Source of the DNA: Aquimarina sp. Aq78
GTDB taxonomy: Bacteria > Bacteroidota > Bacteroidia > Flavobacteriales > Flavobacteriaceae
Direction: 5' to 3'
DNA: 64,000 nt
Assembly (NCBI RefSeq): GCF_900299525.1
Contig: NZ_OMKA01000001.1
Location: forward strand, 868,001 to 932,000
Both the position numbers and the translations under genes were made by a program. The notes beneath the pieces are model-generated. The model worked only from the letters and a program-made list of their open reading frames with translations. It was not told the DNA's origin and made no database searches. This document shows positions 47,008-54,738 of this stretch, one piece after another (position 1 is the first letter of the stretch; the number at the start of each line of letters is the position of its first letter).

Positions 47008-47844
47008 TTGTTAAAAACAGATAGCATCTTGAAAAAACAACTTCGCCGTAGAGGGAAACAGCTATTGATCTTACTCATTGTTGCGCTGGTGGGTAATCAT
47101 CTTACAAATGCAAAGCATTTTCCTTTACACGAGTCGTATCGCTTCCCACTCTATGGCATTCTTACTTCTATGTTCTTAGGAACTGTAATACTTGTCATCA
47201 CAGAGCTGACTTATAGTTATTTTTTACGCTATATATTTAAAGAGAACATTACTCTTAGACTCGCCTTACGCTTTTTATTTACCAGCCTAGGAATCATTAC
47301 GCTACTTTATATCCCAATATTTTATGTTTTCGGCAAGATAGAAGATGCAGATTTTGATCTATACGCGCTCTCTATAGGCTTACTAATTACCTTAGCTATA
47401 TGTGCCATTCTTATTACAGCGGTGTACGCTTTAGAAATCTATACCCTGTATAAAAACCAGCTCGAACAAGGAACCCTTCTCATCAAGAACGGAAACCGTA
47501 AAAAGGTGTTACGCATAAAAGAGATTTCCTATGGGTATACAGTTCATAAAATAGTATACCTCGTTGAAGAAAATGGTACTATAAACCCCACAGATTTTAC
47601 ACTAAAGATACTTGAGTCAACATTGGAAGCCTATGGGTTTTTCAGAGCATCCCGAAATGTATTACTACATCCTCGTGCGGTGAAAGAAATGAAGGCCATA
47701 GAAAATGGAAAGTTATCTGTAGTACTCCAACCCGTTTTTCTCGAGCAAGAGCAATTAAAAATCGTGGTGAGTAGATATAAGAAGAAAGGCTTTATGTTAT
47801 GGTTTGAAAATGGCGACTCAATGCTACCTACCATTGAGGGATAA
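47008..47844 (+). CDS. four-span membrane LytTR regulator
   Basis: No ATG is present; TTG at 47008 or, giving MKKQLRRRGKQ, TTG at 47029 are the options. About 278 aa with four spans (about 18-150) and a C-terminal LytTR domain (VLRIKEISYGYTVHKIVYL, FFRASRNVLLHPRAVKEMKA). It is a one-component membrane regulator. The following CPBP gene, 92 bases on, is the likely target. Both genes look more G+C-rich than their neighbours. Confidence 0.78.
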   Translation: MLKTDSILKKQLRRRGKQLLILLIVALVGNHLTNAKHFPLHESYRFPLYGILTSMFLGTVILVITELTYSYFLRYIFKENITLRLALRFLFTSLGIITLLYIPIFYVFGKIEDADFDLYALSIGLLITLAICAILITAVYALEIYTLYKNQLEQGTLLIKNGNRKKVLRIKEISYGYTVHKIVYLVEENGTINPTDFTLKILESTLEAYGFFRASRNVLLHPRAVKEMKAIENGKLSVVLQPVFLEQEQLKIVVSRYKKKGFMLWFENGDSMLPTIEG

Positions 47845-47936
47845 AAACACGACCACTGAGTCAAGTTGCCTGCTATTACTGACATTTCATGAAAAGAAAG
47901 CAGTTATTTCGTTGTTATAATCATAATCAAAAAACA

Positions 47937-48599
47937 ATGAAAACATCCTTTTTAAAAACCACAATCATCCCTCTTATTACTGCTATTATAGTAGGCATTT
48001 TATTTACCGTACCCATGGGCTTAGGGGATTTTACAAATATTGTAGCGACGCTCTTAATCATTCTGTCTAGTGTTATCATATTTGGTAAAGATGCATTCAA
48101 ATCGCTAGGACTATTTAATTTTAAAGATCAGAAGCGCCATTTTTTCACCTACGCACCACTACTAGCCATTGCATTATTTGCGTTCTATGCTTTTGTACTC
48201 TTGCCTGGAGTCACTTTCCTTACGGGACAAGCCATTGATTACTCAGAGTTTAAGGTCTTTGAAGGCAACTTACCTGCTTGTGCGGTCCTGTTCATATTTA
48301 TATGGGTTTCTGCCGCTTTTGGAGAAGAAATTGTTTGGAAAGGTTTTTTTATGCGCCACTTCACACGGTTTTTTGGTGATGGTAAGCTAGCGCTTGTTAT
48401 AAATATCATCCTTTTCGGAGTACTATTTGGATACGTACACGCCTATCAAGGGATTACTGGGCAAATTGTCGCTGCAATCACAGGGATGATACTCGGTTTT
48501 ATATTTTACAAAAGGAAGTACAATCTGTGGTTTAATATTGCCGTACACGGCTTCTTTGATACCATTGCTGTACTCTGTATGTATTATGGGATTTTATAA
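47937..48599 (+). CDS. CPBP-family intramembrane metalloprotease, second gene
   Basis: ATG 47937 gives 220 aa (MKTSFLKTTIIPLITAIIVG). It carries FGEEIVWKGFFMRHFTRFFG (here Lys stands where Arg is usual in EExxxR), GYVHAYQGITGQIVAA and the His helix VHGFFDTIAVLCMYYG. It may be a protease or a non-catalytic relative. It is paired with the LytTR regulator, unlike the copy at 27.7 kb. Confidence 0.85.
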   Translation: MKTSFLKTTIIPLITAIIVGILFTVPMGLGDFTNIVATLLIILSSVIIFGKDAFKSLGLFNFKDQKRHFFTYAPLLAIALFAFYAFVLLPGVTFLTGQAIDYSEFKVFEGNLPACAVLFIFIWVSAAFGEEIVWKGFFMRHFTRFFGDGKLALVINIILFGVLFGYVHAYQGITGQIVAAITGMILGFIFYKRKYNLWFNIAVHGFFDTIAVLCMYYGIL

Positions 48600-48620
48600 T
48601 TTAAAAAGCGTAAAGCCTAT

Positions 48621-48752
48621 GCACAACACCGTGTATAATTAATTGCTTCAGAATTTACTAATTGGAAATTCACGCGCAATAGTTATCTTTAATTCTTAAT
48701 CGGAAAATCATAACTGATTTCCCGCAACTAATTATACACAAGACCGTTGTGC
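48621..48752. repeat. attC-like palindromic repeat T2, copy c
   Basis: GCACAAC (48621-48627) pairs with GTTGTGC (48746-48752). Inside, GTGTATAATTA (48631-48641) pairs exactly with TAATTATACAC (48729-48739). The spacers between the arms are unequal (3 and 6 bases), as in integron attC sites with R and L boxes. It lies just before the barstar-like gene. Confidence 0.8.
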
Positions 48753-48765
48753 TTAATATACAAAA

Positions 48766-49044
48766 ATGCGAATAATCGAGATTAACGGAAATAAATTTTC
48801 AAATATGAAAGGATTCTATCGCGAGGTGGAATCAAAAATGACTTCCGGATTGAATTGGAAAATTGGGCAGAACCTTAACGCATTTAACGATGTTTTATAT
48901 GGCGGATTTGGAGTTCATGATGTTGATGAAAAATATATCATAAAATGGCATCGAAGTGAAAAAAGTAAATCGGAATTAAAATATTATGACCGAATAATTG
49001 AAATTATTAAAGAACACGAGAATATCGAATTACAACTGACCTAA
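48766..49044 (+). CDS. barstar-family ribonuclease inhibitor
   Basis: The 92-aa acidic protein reads IIEINGNKFSNMKGFYREVE then LNWKIGQNLNAFNDVLYGGF, the barstar pattern (strand, helix, and the loop that blocks barnase). It should neutralise a barnase-type RNase toxin. No toxin lies next to it, so it may protect against toxins of neighbours. The next gene starts on the base after its stop. Confidence 0.85.
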   Translation: MRIIEINGNKFSNMKGFYREVESKMTSGLNWKIGQNLNAFNDVLYGGFGVHDVDEKYIIKWHRSEKSKSELKYYDRIIEIIKEHENIELQLT

Positions 49045-49416
49045 ATGCTATTCTGGAAAACTGAAAATAAAATCGAATCTAAAAAGGACTTTAACTCTAA
49101 AATTAGAGAGTATTATGTTGGACTTTCGGGCAATCAAATCCCAACTGAATTACTCAAGGAAATAATTTCAAAAGTAACAGAACAAATTTATAGCAATTAC
49201 AAAAGGTTTTGGAAACAGTACCCGAAATCAAGAAAAAGATATTCGACTTTGAGAATGAATGATATTGAACATCCATCTATTCATTTTATGATTACTGATT
49301 TTTTAAATCAAAAAGAGGTTTTAAAATCAAGAGAATACTCAAAGATTCTATTCAAAATGAATGATGAGGAATTTGATAAGCATTTGGACTATAAAGATTG
49401 GTACGAAACGAAATAA
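49045..49416 (+). CDS. cassette protein coupled to barstar, unknown
   Basis: The 123-aa basic, helical protein begins directly after the barstar stop (TAA then ATG), so translation is probably coupled. It has LSGNQIPTELLKEIISKVTE, a KRFWKQYPKSRKRY basic patch and an acidic C-terminus. No family was recognised. A second immunity-type protein is possible. Confidence 0.65.
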   Translation: MLFWKTENKIESKKDFNSKIREYYVGLSGNQIPTELLKEIISKVTEQIYSNYKRFWKQYPKSRKRYSTLRMNDIEHPSIHFMITDFLNQKEVLKSREYSKILFKMNDEEFDKHLDYKDWYETK

Positions 49417-49423
49417 AAAACTA

Positions 49424-49599
49424 AGCACAACAACATAAATGTGATCATAGCAGCTAAGTGATGAATCGAATGGTTTCTTGTATTTTTGATAAGGCGCAAT
49501 GCTTGCAAAACGAAAAATATAGCAATCAATGCGCAGAAATAGTCCAAAGTTAGGTAACATTTTGCCCTGCTACGATACATATATTAAACGTTAATGCTG
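49424..49599. repeat. intergenic repeat T1, copy c
   Basis: AGCACAACAACATAAATGTG, GATCATAGCAGCTAAGTGAT, then the inner pair GGCGCAATGCTTGC/GCAATCAATGCGC, and ACATATATTAAACGTTAATG. Starts at the end of the preceding gene. Confidence 0.85.
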
Positions 49600-49622
49600 A
49601 AAATAACGGACGAAAACAAAAA

Positions 49623-50011
49623 ATGACAAAAAAACGAATCGATACTAATTTGCATTATGCTCAATATATACTCGCTCGAATTATTCTTGTTGGCGGAATT
49701 GGATTTCTGATTTACAGTATTTGGACAAAAAAATCGGAGCAATTATTTTCTGTTCTTTATTCGTTACTTATGCGCTAATTCTGATAATAAGGATTTTTGA
49801 CAAACCGACAGAAATAGAATTTGACGAAAATTATATCTATCTCGAAAACGGAAATGAACGGATTGAATTAAATAAAATTATCGGAATAAAAAAGAATCGG
49901 ATTTTATACGAATCAAACGGAGTTGAATCGAAATTAAAACTGCCGAATTTCCTTTTTATGGACAAAAAGTGGGCTGAATTAAAGAAATTGATTAATAATA
50001 AAAAGCACTAA
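49623..50011 (+). pseudogene. two-span membrane protein gene split by a frameshift at an A7 run
   Basis: ATG 49623 reads a hydrophobic N-terminus (YILARIILVGGIGFLIYSIW) and then, after seven A (49727-49733), runs out of frame to a stop. A second frame from the same run continues KIGAIIFCSLFVTYALILII, then FDENYIYLENGNERIELNKI, to 50011. With eight A the two frames join as one protein of about 130 aa. It may be a slipped gene, a -1 programmed frameshift on A-AAA-AAA, or a base-calling error. The joined protein resembles small PH-like membrane proteins. Confidence 0.65.
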
Positions 50012-50012
50012 A

Positions 50013-50146
50013 ACACAACAATGGCTATAGTTCATTGCAGCTGAATTCCTAATCGGAATTCATTGCAATTCAACTAGTTTTAGGTTACAGCGAAAAAGTC
50101 CGCTGGACATTTTCCGCAACGAAACCATAGCCGAGACGTTGTATAC
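50013..50146. repeat. intergenic palindromic repeat T2, copy d
   Basis: ACACAACAATGGCTATAGTT begins and CCATAGCCGAGACGTTGTAT ends it; GGCTATAG/CCATAGCC and ACAAC/GTTGT are complementary. An inner GAATTCCTAATCGGAATTC stem is also visible. Confidence 0.8.
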
Positions 50147-50187
50147 AATTGAGTAAGTTAGTTCTTAATGTATTCAGTGATAATCCC

Positions 50188-50583
50188 CTAACATTTATCC
50201 CAGGTTTGTCCTTCTATATTAAATACCTTTTTTCGATGTTCTACTCCCCAACGATACAATTCACTCATTACAGATTTACACGTTTTTCCGTATTCTGTAA
50301 TGCTGTAAGTAACGGTAATCGGACGGGTATCTTCTACCTTTCTGATGATCAACAAATTCTCCTCGAGAAACTTTAATTCTTTCGACAACATTTTTGGTGT
50401 TATCCCTTCTACAATACGCTCCAACTCTTTAAAACCACAAGTCTCATAAAAGGTAAGTGCCGAAATAATTGGGATCTTCCACTTACCACTAAAAACCTCA
50501 AGTGCGTCTCGAACTGGCACCATGTAATTACCAAAATGCTCCTTCATCGGAATCTTTATATCCTTCACTTCTTTGTTTTTCAT
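50188..50583 (-). CDS. HxlR-family transcriptional regulator
   Basis: Starting at 50583 gives 131 aa (MKNKEVKDIKIPMKEHFGNY). A longer frame to 50631 would run through an operator-like dyad and is less likely. Family motifs are ALEVFSGKWKIPIISALTFY, FKELERIVEGITPKMLSKEL and TRPITVTYSITEYGKTCKSV, the winged HTH. It is divergent to the DoxX-like gene and probably controls it. Confidence 0.9.
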   Translation of the reverse strand: MKNKEVKDIKIPMKEHFGNYMVPVRDALEVFSGKWKIPIISALTFYETCGFKELERIVEGITPKMLSKELKFLEENLLIIRKVEDTRPITVTYSITEYGKTCKSVMSELYRWGVEHRKKVFNIEGQTWDKC

Positions 50584-50604
50584 ATCACTATACTTTTGGA
50601 TACC

Positions 50605-50655
50605 ACTATATTTTATATAGTTACTTTCCAAATTAAAGCAATCGAGTTAAATTTG
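50605..50655. promoter_or_regulatory. HxlR operator and promoter of the DoxX-like gene
   Basis: A perfect dyad ACTATAT-TTT-ATATAGT (50605-50621) lies between the two genes. TAAATTTG (50648-50655) is a consensus -7 box for the rightward gene, so the dyad covers the -33 region. Confidence 0.55.
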
Positions 50656-50683
50656 CCAAACAAAATCATAAATAAATTTTAAG

Positions 50684-51052
50684 ATGAAAAAAAGAGATTT
50701 AATAATCTATAGAGTGGTAACTGGATTATTTAGTTTAATGCTTCTAGCCGGAGCTATCACTTATTTCCTTCAATACGAGATGGTAAACAAAATGTTCATC
50801 AGTTTAGGTGTTCCCACCGAAATAATATATCCTCTGGCTATAGTAAAAATACTGGGTATATTGGCGATTTGGCTGATCAAAAACCCGATAATCAAAACGT
50901 TAGCCTACCTGGGTTTTGCACTTGACCTCGTCTTTGCTATAATTGCCCATTTAAATGCTGGTGATGGCAGAGCCATTGGTCCTGCTATTCCGCTTGTATT
51001 GTTGATTATATCTTATGTGTTTTATAGGAAAAAAGGGCAGGTACTTAACTAA
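50684..51052 (+). CDS. DoxX-like/DUF4345-type membrane protein
   Basis: The 122-aa protein has four spans (about 8-28, 44-62, 68-90 and 97-115) with VTGLFSLMLLAGAITYFLQY and SLGVPTEIIYPLAIVKILGI, typical of DoxX-like proteins. Pairs of HxlR regulator and DoxX-like protein are frequent in Bacteroidota and often tied to redox or electrophile response. Confidence 0.82.
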   Translation: MKKRDLIIYRVVTGLFSLMLLAGAITYFLQYEMVNKMFISLGVPTEIIYPLAIVKILGILAIWLIKNPIIKTLAYLGFALDLVFAIIAHLNAGDGRAIGPAIPLVLLIISYVFYRKKGQVLN

Positions 51053-51081
51053 AATATTGATGTGTACTCGTTGGGTATAAA

Positions 51082-51168
51082 AGTTAACAATCAATGCACA
51101 AAAAACACCAAAAAGTGGGGTAATAGTTACCCATTTATGACACAAATATTAAACGTTTAGCAGTAATT
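51082..51168. repeat. right half of repeat T1 (copy f)
   Basis: AACAATCAATGCACAAAAAA, AAAAAGTGGGGTAATAGTTA and GACACAAATATTAAACGTTT AGCAG match the right half of T1; the left half is missing. Confidence 0.7.
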
Positions 51169-51438
51169 AAAACCGACTACTACAAAAATTTAATTCAGAA
51201 TTAATATCTTTATAGCCTGTTATACTAATTCAACATATTACCTGAGTCTTACTAAAGAGACATTCTCTATAAAACGAGAAATTAATACATAAAAATCCTC
51301 GGATTTTACAATGTACAGGTAATCGTATCCAATTATTTTATCAAATTTTAACAATAGTAATCGATTAAAAATCAATTGCTTCATCACTTTGTAATGCATT
51401 TTGCATTTCGAAACGTGGTGATAATACAGCGATTAAAA

Positions 51439-51678
51439 ATGAATAGTAAACAGCTAATAAGTAGAAATAAAGAAAAATATCATAAAGCATTAATTGCAGA
51501 TAATGGTAAGTTGAATGAAATTGACCTTGGAGAAAAACTCGGGCTTGATGAAAAGGAAACCAGAGAAATAATTGTTCGACTTCTATCTGAACATAAAATT
51601 GAATATTTAGAGAATGGAGCTTGTGATTATAGTTGTATGAAAATAGTGAAAAGGAAAAGGAAAAATAAAAGCAGGTAA
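51439..51678 (+). CDS. small winged-helix-like protein
   Basis: ATG 51439 gives 79 aa (MNSKQLISRNKEKYHKALIA); the frame from 51376 includes an unlikely extension. ALIADNGKLNEIDLGEKLGL then DEKETREIIVRLLSEHKIEY is a helix-turn-helix followed by a wing (ACDYSCMKIVKRKRK). It may bind nucleic acid. The family seems to be a common flavobacterial small protein. Confidence 0.65.
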   Translation: MNSKQLISRNKEKYHKALIADNGKLNEIDLGEKLGLDEKETREIIVRLLSEHKIEYLENGACDYSCMKIVKRKRKNKSR

Positions 51679-51779
51679 CATTATATTCTATGTAAAGCAC
51701 TTTTCAAAACCTTAGGCTAAAATATGTGGTTTTCTATAATGAATATAAAGATAAACTTAGTAATTTGGATTGTTAAATA

Positions 51780-51838
51780 AACATAAAGAATATAAAAAGG
51801 ATATATGTGTATTGCACATATATTCTTTTGTTGTGTGT
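51780..51838. repeat. short palindromic repeat T3, copy b
   Basis: ACATAAAGAATATAAAAAGG, ATATATGTGTATTGCACATA, TATTCTTTTGTTGTGTGTCA. Closely matches 46660-46720. Confidence 0.75.
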
Positions 51839-51853
51839 CATATCGAAAAAACA

Positions 51854-52291
51854 ATGCAGAGAAAAATAATTATCGTATTACTTCTGACTATACCCTTTAA
51901 AGGATTCAGTACGAAATTGGATACTTTGGACTACTGGCACGTTTATCATAACGACAAAGTAATCGCAAAATTCAATTCTGTTTCTAAAGATTTGAATATT
52001 AAAATTGACAAATCTAAAATCAAAAAATCTGATACAATTTCAATTAGATATGGAAAAGATACTCGATGTTCGAATTGTAAGTACATTTTATTTGTTCGTG
52101 ATGAAAAAAAGAGAAAATTAAGAATAACGGAATCTAACGAGTTTTGGAGTAAATTATCTTTCGGACTTTCTGACTTGACCGAATCTGGGCGAAAAAATAA
52201 GAGTAAACGTTATGATTTTTATTATTGGGAAAGAGATAGTGATGGAGAGAATAAACCAATGAAATTAGTATTACAAATGACGTTGGAATAA
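51854..52291 (+). CDS. secreted protein of unknown function
   Basis: ATG 51854 gives 145 aa with a signal peptide (MQRKIIIVLLLTIPFKGFST). The mature part has a Cys pair (DTRCSNCKYILFVRDEKK) and a strand-rich layout ending in KPMKLVLQMTLE, like a small beta-sandwich. A longer frame from 51770 lies within repeat T3 and is rejected. No family was recognised. Confidence 0.6.
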   Translation: MQRKIIIVLLLTIPFKGFSTKLDTLDYWHVYHNDKVIAKFNSVSKDLNIKIDKSKIKKSDTISIRYGKDTRCSNCKYILFVRDEKKRKLRITESNEFWSKLSFGLSDLTESGRKNKSKRYDFYYWERDSDGENKPMKLVLQMTLE

Positions 52292-52326
52292 TGATGACAA
52301 TTGTAATGACAAGAACTATTGAATAA

Positions 52327-52776
52327 ATGGATATAAGTTTTGACCTTGACAGTACATTAATTCCAAACGGAAAGGAATTTGAAACAGAAAAGAAAAACCG
52401 AATTGCTAAACTGTTCGGAATTGAGGAAGTGCGAAAAGGAACTCATGGATTGATTTCGGACTTGCAGAATCAAGGACACAAAATCCATATTTATACAACA
52501 TCATTTAGATCTAAAGAAAAAATAAGACTGACTTTAAGATATTATGGAATAAAAGTCAATCGAATTGTAAACCAAACAGAAAATCAACGAGTTTTAAAAT
52601 CTCGGAATATTAACTCTTCTAAATTTCCTCCAGCATTTGATTTTGATTTGCACATTGATGATTTAAAAGGTGTCGGAATTGAAAGTGAGAGATTTAATTT
52701 CAAAGCAATTATTGTTGTACCTACCGACAAAAATTGGATTGAAAAGATAAAAAGTGGAATAAAAAACGCTGGGTAA
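52327..52776 (+). CDS. HAD-superfamily phosphatase-like protein
   Basis: The 149-aa protein has HAD motif I as FDLDSTLIP (residues about 5-13), motif II in IHIYTTSFR, a Lys-containing step near KSRNINSSK and motif IV as DLHIDDLKG. These are the catalytic positions of a small aspartate phosphatase without a cap domain. The substrate is unknown. It starts 35 bases after the previous gene and is followed by repeat T1 copy d. Confidence 0.83.
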   Translation: MDISFDLDSTLIPNGKEFETEKKNRIAKLFGIEEVRKGTHGLISDLQNQGHKIHIYTTSFRSKEKIRLTLRYYGIKVNRIVNQTENQRVLKSRNINSSKFPPAFDFDLHIDDLKGVGIESERFNFKAIIVVPTDKNWIEKIKSGIKNAG

Positions 52777-52945
52777 CACTATATATGTGATCATAGCAGC
52801 TTAGAGTTAGATCGAATGATTTCTATATTTTTGATAAGGCACAATTGCATGCTCCAAAGAAAAGTTAATAATCAGTGCCCAGAAAAATCATAAAGCGTGG
52901 TAACATTTCGCCCTGTTAGAACACATATATTTAATGTTGTAGCAT
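52768..52945. repeat. intergenic repeat T1, copy d
   Basis: CTGGGTAACACTATATATGT GATCATAGCAGC, then TTTGATAAGGCACAATTG and ACATATATTTAATGTTGTAG CATACC. Its left end overlaps the HAD stop codon. Confidence 0.8.
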
Positions 52946-52966
52946 ACCATATAAAACAAAATACGA

Positions 52967-53539
52967 ATGAATAAAATTATAGTTCTATCATTGTTATTGG
53001 CAATTGGATTTATATCCTGTAAAACTTCTGAAAAAGAAATTGACAAACTTGAAATTGCAAAACGGTACTACAAGGCTCTTGACAATTCTGATGATTCTAG
53101 AATAGTAACCCTATTAACCGATAGTCTTTTGACCAAAGAAAAAGAATATGACTATGAGCAGACATTTTCTCTGAAAGAATATGTTGAATGGTTGAAATGG
53201 GATTCTGTCTTTGATCCGACATACGAAATCCTTCAAATTGAACAAGAAAACGGAATTGTTAAAGCAAAGATTTCAAAAATGGACAAAAGAATCTTTTTTC
53301 TTCACGAAGAACCAATTGTCACTACTCAAACTATTCGATTTAACAATGATAAAATAACCAGCGTTGAAACAACAAAATATGTGATTTTTAATGATACGAC
53401 GTTTGTTAAAAACAGAAGTGAATTTTTAAATTGGATAGACAAAAATCACCCTGAGTTAAATGGGTTTATACACGACCAAACTGAGACAGGCGGGTTAAGA
53501 TATCTAAAAGCCATTGAACTATATAAAAACAGAAAATAA
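52967..53539 (+). CDS. SnoaL-like lipoprotein
   Basis: The 190-aa protein has a lipobox (LLLAIGFISCKTSE). The following part, IAKRYYKALDNSDDSRIVTL, LLTDSLLTKEKEYDYEQTFS and strands around TQTIRFNNDKITSVETTKYV, fits an NTF2/SnoaL-like domain. The role is unknown. It is flanked by T1 copy d and a T2 repeat. Confidence 0.75.
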   Translation: MNKIIVLSLLLAIGFISCKTSEKEIDKLEIAKRYYKALDNSDDSRIVTLLTDSLLTKEKEYDYEQTFSLKEYVEWLKWDSVFDPTYEILQIEQENGIVKAKISKMDKRIFFLHEEPIVTTQTIRFNNDKITSVETTKYVIFNDTTFVKNRSEFLNWIDKNHPELNGFIHDQTETGGLRYLKAIELYKNRK

Positions 53540-53655
53540 CGTGTTACAACACTATCATATAACAAATAAGGCTACTAATAAAAAAAGCTAAGTGCTTAAT
53601 CAAAAGTTCACTACTTTTAATTCCCATACTAACCATAACCCAGATATTAGCTATT
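53539..53655. repeat. intergenic repeat T2, copy e
   Basis: AACGTGTTACAACACTATCA, AACAAATAAGGCTACTAATA, AAAGCTAAGTGCTTAATCAA and ACTAACCATAACCCAGATAT TAGC. Starts at the stop codon of the preceding gene. Confidence 0.75.
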
Positions 53656-53686
53656 ATGTACAAAGCACATGATTAAAAATGAAAAA

Positions 53687-54634
53687 ATGCTAAATACTAA
53701 ATCAATTTTTATGTGCTTGGTTTTACTTGGGCTCATATCATGTATAAGTAAAAAATCAGAATTGATTGAGCTGAATTTTGAGAAGGATTTAATGCCCGAA
53801 GGTATCGCCGTCGACGGCAGCACAAAAAAGCTATATCTAAACAGTCTAAAAAATAATAAAATAGTAAGTAGTTCACTTGATGGTAGTAATCCTACAATTT
53901 TTCTAAAAACCAACAAACATAACTATTTAGCAGGTTTTGGAATGACAATTAAAGGAGACACTTTATATGCTCTTGGTAATAGTCTAACAGGAGATAAAAA
54001 CAAATCAATCCTTTTACTTTTACAACTTTCCTCTGGAGATCTAATTGATTCGTATTCAATTAACGACTCCAATTTTCACTACTTGAATGATTTAGCTATT
54101 AGTTCGAATAATGAAATTTTCATTACTGATTCAGAAAGCAACAAAATCTATAAGATTCAAAGACCAAATAAAACCATCGAAATTTATTTGGATTCTGAAG
54201 AGGTTTCCAACTCTAATGGAATCACCATCTCCGATAATGATGAATATTTATATTTGGCATCAAACAACGGAATTTGTATTATCGAAACAATATCAAAAAA
54301 AATAATAAATGAACCCAAAGAAAGTTATTCGGGTATAGATGGTATAAAATATCACAAAAATAATCTGTATGGAATAGTAAACGGCTGGAGTGACAAATCA
54401 CAAAATGGATTGTTCAAATTTGAACTTAACAAAATTGGAACGGAAATTCTAGAAAGCAAAAAAATAGTCGAATTCACCGAAAGTTTTAAAATCCCAACCA
54501 CTTTTGACATTTTCGACGGAAACATTTATTTCGTAATCAACACCCAAATAGACAATTTTGACGAGAATACAAATGAGATTCTTGACTTAAAAAAGTTAGA
54601 ATCGTATACAATGATGAAAACCAAAGCTGAATAA
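53687..54634 (+). CDS. lipoprotein with six-bladed beta-propeller (SMP-30/NHL-like)
   Basis: ATG 53687 gives 315 aa with a lipobox (LVLLGLISCISKK). The mature part has repeated blade motifs: LMPEGIAVDGSTKKLYLNSL, HYLNDLAISSNNEIFITDSE, SNSNGITISDNDEYLYLASN and GIDGIKYHKNNLYGIVNGWS. It is similar in layout to SMP-30/gluconolactonase-like lactonases, with the enzyme role unproven. Confidence 0.8.
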   Translation: MLNTKSIFMCLVLLGLISCISKKSELIELNFEKDLMPEGIAVDGSTKKLYLNSLKNNKIVSSSLDGSNPTIFLKTNKHNYLAGFGMTIKGDTLYALGNSLTGDKNKSILLLLQLSSGDLIDSYSINDSNFHYLNDLAISSNNEIFITDSESNKIYKIQRPNKTIEIYLDSEEVSNSNGITISDNDEYLYLASNNGICIIETISKKIINEPKESYSGIDGIKYHKNNLYGIVNGWSDKSQNGLFKFELNKIGTEILESKKIVEFTESFKIPTTFDIFDGNIYFVINTQIDNFDENTNEILDLKKLESYTMMKTKAE

Positions 54635-54639
54635 AACAA

Positions 54640-54690
54640 TGCTAACTGTACCTATAACAAATAAGACGGTAATTACAGATATAGTCACTC
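54640..54690. repeat. left half of repeat T2 (copy f)
   Basis: GCTAACTGTACCTATAACAA ATAAGACGGTAATTAC resembles the left part of T2 copy e (CATATAACAAATAAGG). The right part cannot be made out. Confidence 0.5.
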
Positions 54691-54738
54691 TGACCCAATT
54701 TGATATACAAAAAACTTTTCTAACAAGATACATAGCAA

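Noticed and set aside
29273..49580. Reverse-strand frames in T1 repeats with a shared peptide (KPFDSSLSCYDHIYVVV)
   Set aside because: The similarity comes from translation of the repeat itself; the frames lack a conserved start and match palindromic noncoding DNA.
50584..50631. Longer N-terminus of the HxlR protein
   Set aside because: It would run through the operator dyad at 50605-50621 and is not typical of HxlR starts.
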